Of a stretch of 64,000 bases of DNA, positions 60,547-64,000 are shown in pieces (within the stretch, counting starts at the first letter, position 1; each line of letters begins with the position of its first letter). Position numbers and translations under genes: made by a program. The notes beneath the pieces were generated by a model. It was not told the DNA's origin. It ran no database searches and was given only the letters and a program-made list of their open reading frames with translations. Location: positions 22,960 through 86,959 of the forward strand of contig VSDK01025485.1 in the NCBI GenBank assembly GCA_009767595.1. Direction: 5' to 3'. This DNA is from Symbiodinium kawagutii. Taxonomy: Eukaryota; Sar; Dinophyceae; Suessiales; Symbiodiniaceae.

Positions 60547-61659
60547 ATTGTTGAGGATGATGATGATGATGAGGAGGAGGAGGACGACGACGACTAGTTC
60601 ATGCTTTCAAACATGTTACTGTATGTTTTTCCCAAATGTTTGGGATGGTTGGTTGATTAACAGATACTTTTAGGATGGCAAGACTAACCACCAAGCAGTT
60701 CTGATGAGGTCGTAAGTTTCAACTGTGTTTACTGGCCTTGCGACCCGGTTGTGGTTCGACGTACGTGGTGTGTCTTGTCATAGCATCTTTCCAAGAATCC
60801 ACAACGATGGAATGGATGGATGGATAGATAGATAGCCCAGAAGCATGAAGCTGGCATATTTACAATCACATCTAGTTGGAAAATATGGTGGTTTCTTAAA
60901 ATGAGGGTACCCTCAAATCATTCAATATTAACCATTCATGATAGTCAACCAACCATTTTGAGAGGTTCCCTACGGCTTGAGAACCCCCCATATGACCATA
61001 CCAGCACCATGGAGTATTTGGGTAGTGGATGGGTTGATCGATGGTGAAAACCCAAGGAGGAACAGAGCAGTAGATACTGAAATGAGTGAAGGTCTATGGT
61101 GGTGCCCCCAACAACCCCTAAGAGATCATTGATAGTGGGCTAACCAACCAGCTTTGGGCGTACATCATTTATGGACAACCCCCCAAGCCCTATTGATTGC
61201 ACATATATGGACAAATAGATCAGCAGTGCTTCCAACACATTTTCTTGTGTAGCTTGACCACGGCTATTTACACCTACATCCTCGAAATAGTATATTGCAC
61301 CCAGTATATACTGTTTGGTGATTGCCTCGTTTCATATGGTTGGCCCTCATCGACCATGATCAACCAAGAATTAACCAGTGTGATGGTTCATACATGTATT
61401 TATTTTTATACATGCAGATTATATATATTTGTGTGTATGTGCACACAGTTTTGTGCGTTGAATATACACGTCTTTGTGCATGTGCGCATGAACATCTACA
61501 TTTGCACATCCAGTATTTTGCATGTTTACGCATAGATTCACATCAGCATGAATTAGTATGTAACATATGATTGAGCACTTGTACCTATGTCAAGACTCCG
61601 GCATGTCTTCTATCTCTCTCTCTCTCTCTTTTTCTTGCTGTGTGCATCCGTGCATGCAG
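59523..61659. other. Gene-free stretch with microsatellites and an M1 copy
   Basis: 59935-59990 is TAGTCTAGTC/AGAGTAGAG repeat. 60491-60597 is (GTT)n followed by (GAT)n, (GAG)n and (GAC)n; its open frame is an artefact. 60799-60830 is GATGGATAGATA. 61600-61630 is (TC)n, which serves as the pyrimidine tract of the next exon. Confidence 0.6.
60886..60990. mobile_element. M1 inverted-repeat element
   Basis: 105 bp between TA dinucleotides. Ends TGGTGGTTTCTTAAAATGAG and GGCTTGAGAACCCCCCA. Centre AACCATTCATGATAGTCAAC. Confidence 0.85.
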
Positions 61660-61863
61660 GCACATCAAATAAGCATATACATTCATGAACTCGAGTCTAG
61701 AGGACATCAACTCTCCCAAATCCCTTCAAATTTGCTGAGGTGGGTGGGGCTTTACTGGCGTGACTACAACATTGGGACCAACATTGCGATTGCGCACTAC
61801 TATTCCTTTCAGACCATTACTGAAACTTGGCGAAACCATGTGCCTCAGGGAGTGAAAGTCGAG
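61660..61863 (+). CDS. Exon candidate, 68 codons, unknown protein
   Basis: The largest host exon candidate. A (TC)n/TTTTCTTGCTG pyrimidine tract and GCATGCAG precede it and GTGGGA follows. 68 codons in phase 0 to 0, including HELESRGHQLSQIPSNLLRW, VGLYWRDYNIGTNIAIAHYY and SFQTITETWRNHVPQGVKVE. Rich in aromatic residues, with an ordinary soluble-protein pattern. I do not recognise the family; protein search should settle it. A microsatellite doubling as the polypyrimidine tract is notable. Confidence 0.6.
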
Positions 61864-62626
61864 GTGGGATGATGGTAGGATGTGGGATGATGTGGGAAGA
61901 CGTGGGGTGTTCACCTCCACACTTTGCATTCTTTGAAGAAAAAACTGAGAATTTGATCAATTTTGCACTCCAGGAGTTGTCAGCAGGCATGGCCAGCTCC
62001 GGCTAAACCCACTGTTCAGCGACATCATTAGCTATTTTTTGTTTATTGATACTATTCATTAGTATTATCAATATGAGTTACTGTATAGTTAGTGAATGTT
62101 GACCACCTTCCGAGCCTTCCATCATTTGCAACAACGCTTGTGGGTATGCCGCGGAGCCGCGCTCTGCGCCGTGTGTGACCAGGGCTTGCAGGCGCCTGGC
62201 GCCGGCAATGTGGTATCCCACGACCATGATCGATTGGTTGGTCGGTTGGTTACACTGACATACACTGACGTCATTAAGCAAGATTAACCATTGGATACCA
62301 GTACTGATTATCACTACTTTTATCTTTTCCATTTTTATTTCACAAATGGATACAAATGGTTGGAAATCAATGATTGCAGTCCATGTTTAATCTTCAACAG
62401 CCTGGGCCCACGCTTGGTCATTTGCTTGCTGGGAATGAATCTGCAACATCCCTTCTACTGGTATCATAGCCACCCCGAGATTTTCTCCTATTCTCCACTA
62501 TCATAGCCATAACGTCCTGGTTTCGATTGGTTCCATGCTTGGTTGGAGGCCTCTATTGGTTGGAGGCCTGGTGGCTTGGTTGCTTGCTTGGTTGCTTGGT
62601 TGGTTGCTTGGTTGGTTGGTTGCTTG
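61864..62626. other. GC-rich patch, then GGTTGCTT repeats
   Basis: 62094-62217 is GC-rich and Cys-rich in more than one + frame (CRGAALCAVCDQGLQAPGAG or EPSIICNNACGYAAEPRSAP) and may be an exon; frame undecided. 62551-62626 is GGTTGCTTGGTTGC repeat, into which the next element seems to have inserted. Confidence 0.45.
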
Positions 62627-62800
62627 TGTTAGAGGACAAACATGTTCACTACACCAACATGTACATGACATATACCAACATGGCCTTGGCTCAACACGAA
62701 GGCCTTGAGCCGTGCCCAACAGCACATCGCAACGTGCGCTGAGACAAAAGGTGCTCAACAAGTCGACACCCCAACACCTGGATCCAACCAGGATTTCACA
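62627..62800 (+). repeat. Putative 5' LTR of a second copia-type element
   Basis: 174 bp beginning TGTTAGAGGACAAACATG and ending GGATTTCACA, with TG...CA ends and a tRNA-type PBS directly after. The matching 3' LTR would lie beyond the window, so the limits rest on the PBS and end bases only. Confidence 0.55.
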
Positions 62801-62812
62801 TGGTAGCGGAGC
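62801..62812 (+). other. Primer-binding site (tRNA 3'-end type)
   Basis: TGGTAGCGGAGC begins with TGG, the complement of the CCA tail, and resembles the initiator Met-tRNA acceptor complement used by many Ty1/copia elements. Confidence 0.6.
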
Positions 62813-62960
62813 TCTGCCAACAGGGCATCTCCAGCAACAACTGAACACCACTGCGCAACACCAGCATTCTACCGGCAACAGGCTCTGACTCCGGTCACCC
62901 TACAACAGATCCTGCAGCAACAGGATCAACAACTACCTACCACAACAAGCATCAGCAACA

Positions 62961-64000
62961 ATGGCAGAAGCAGATGACCTGGACAACATAGGTCAGCTGG
63001 CAGCAACACACCAACTCAAACTTCGACCACCAACATATGATGGAAGCTACAGCAACTTTGAAGAATGGCAATACAAATTCACAGCATACATGGGAGTACA
63101 AGATCCCTTCTACAACAGAATCTTGGAACGAGCATCAAGAGCACAACAACCCCTCACACGACAAGACTTGGAAGGAGCAGCACCAACACAAGAAGAAGCA
63201 GAGAGATGGCTCCAACTCGACAACAACCTTCGATTCATCCTCATCTCAACGACAACAGGAGCAGCAGCAACACTTTGCAGACAACATCAAGGAGTTGAAA
63301 CAGGCTTGGAGATCTACAGGCAGCTTTGCCAACGGTTCTCAACACCAGTGGGAACAAGAAGCATCAGCTACCTCACCAAGCTGTTGAAGCCAACATTCAA
63401 TCCCAACAACTTCGAGGAGTCCTTCGCCAACTGGGAGTTCGAGCTCAACAGGTACGAGCGGGACAATGCAACACAACTACCAGACAACGTCAAGATTGCC
63501 GTGCTCATGAACGAGACAACAGGACCACTACAGCAACACCTTTACCTCAATGCAGGCAACAATGCCACGTACGCAGAAGTTCGTGCAACAATCATGGACT
63601 ACCACAAGTCAGCAACAGCATTCCAACGACTACAGCAACAACAGCAAACTACACAGACCAACACGGCAGCCAACGCAGCATACCTTGGAGGAGCAGCAAC
63701 AGGTATGGACATAGGAGCAATCACAAAAGGAAAGTACAGCAAAGGAAAGGGCAACAACAAAGGAAAAGGCAAGTACAGCAACAAAGGAAAGAGCAAAGGA
63801 AAGTACAACAGCAAGGGCAAAGGCTATGGCAATCCATTCCAGCAACAGCACAGCTACGGACAACAAGGCAAAGGAAAAGGGCCAATTGGGTTTAGCAACC
63901 CATACAAAGGAATGAGCAACAACAAAGGAAAAGGAAAAGGAAAGCAACCCGGGAAGACAACAGGAAAAGGAAAAGGAGCAACATTGACATGCTACAACTG
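62961..64000 (+). CDS. Copia-type Gag, open at the window edge
   Basis: 346 codons from ATG (the frame has a stop at 62886 and no other ATG in between) with no stop before the edge. The N-terminus MAEADDLDNIGQLAATHQLK is followed by LRPPTYDGSYSNFEEWQYKF (residues 20-39), typical of copia-type Gag. About residues 258-340 are a Lys/Gly/Asn-rich basic tract of KGKG-type repeats. At the very end CYN (344-346) starts a CX2C zinc knuckle. The strong CAA/ACA/GGA codon bias is unlike the other copia element, so the two are unrelated families. Out-of-frame open readings at 63037, 63326 and on the - strand are its shadows. Protease, integrase and RT are expected beyond 64000. Confidence 0.9.
   Translation, partial: MAEADDLDNIGQLAATHQLKLRPPTYDGSYSNFEEWQYKFTAYMGVQDPFYNRILERASRAQQPLTRQDLEGAAPTQEEAERWLQLDNNLRFILISTTTGAAATLCRQHQGVETGLEIYRQLCQRFSTPVGTRSISYLTKLLKPTFNPNNFEESFANWEFELNRYERDNATQLPDNVKIAVLMNETTGPLQQHLYLNAGNNATYAEVRATIMDYHKSATAFQRLQQQQQTTQTNTAANAAYLGGAATGMDIGAITKGKYSKGKGNNKGKGKYSNKGKSKGKYNSKGKGYGNPFQQQHSYGQQGKGKGPIGFSNPYKGMSNNKGKGKGKQPGKTTGKGKGATLTCYN

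Noticed and set aside
60491-60673. 60-codon frame of Leu, Met, Arg and Thr runs
   Set aside because: Product of consecutive trinucleotide repeats.
63037-63947. Overlapping open frames on both strands near the right edge
   Set aside because: Out-of-frame readings of the Gag ORF that starts at 62961 and runs off the window.
1-64000. Dinoflagellate spliced leader (SL RNA) gene
   Set aside because: I looked for CCGTAGCCATTTTGGCTCAAG on both strands and did not see it; a scan by eye can miss a copy, so this is only weak evidence of absence.

Overview
The window looks like nuclear DNA of a dinoflagellate; the genus cannot be fixed from sequence alone. Four things point there: an interstitial block of plant-type telomere repeat (CCCTAAA/TTTAGGG, the type reported in dinoflagellates), retrotransposons with cytosine-methyltransferase domains in their coding regions (reported for dinoflagellates and charophytes), very small exons separated by long repeat-filled introns, and some splice junctions that fit best with a GC donor. 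There is no bacterial-style gene packing, no rRNA and no CRISPR array.

Layout. (1) 1-10 kb: AACCATTA-rich filler, short TA-flanked inverted-repeat elements (called M1 and M2 here) and several exon-like islands on the + strand. (2) 10.6-21.0 kb: a non-LTR (LINE-type) retrotransposon on the - strand. In 5'-to-3' order it has a short leader ORF ending in a classic -1 slippery heptamer, a large ORF with a complete-looking C5 cytosine methyltransferase, an ORF1-like protein with a C-terminal helical tail (broken by a 75-N gap), an APE endonuclease/reverse transcriptase ORF, and the RT thumb plus CCHC finger and RNase H in another frame. (3) 22-47 kb: exon-like islands on the + strand that chain in reading phase. 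The best chain (33041-47120, nine exons, ends in a stop) encodes a JmjC/cupin protein of the JMJD6/JMJD4 kind. The introns hold M1-M4 inverted-repeat elements, microsatellites, a perfect 23-bp-arm hairpin, an 80-bp G-rich minisatellite and the telomere-like block. (4) 50503-59275: a young Ty1/copia element with 156-bp LTRs (two differences), a 5-bp target duplication (CCCAT), a primer-binding site matching the anticodon arm of a Met tRNA, a PPT, and two ORFs in a +1 relation. It sits inside an M2 element. Its polyprotein has a methyltransferase-like domain before the integrase, an enlarged integrase core, and a C-terminal tail with a membrane segment. (5) 59.4-62.2 kb: two more good exon candidates on the + strand. 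(6) 62627-64000: the 5' end of a second, unrelated copia-type element (LTR, PBS, gag), cut off by the window edge.

How it fits together. The host genes are thin strings of exons; almost everything between them is transposon-derived or simple repeat. Two unrelated retrotransposon classes here each carry a cytosine-methyltransferase fold, one apparently catalytic and one degenerate. That is the most interesting biological theme of the window. Exon calls rest on reading frame, splice-site sequence and phase agreement seen by eye; none has been checked against transcripts.
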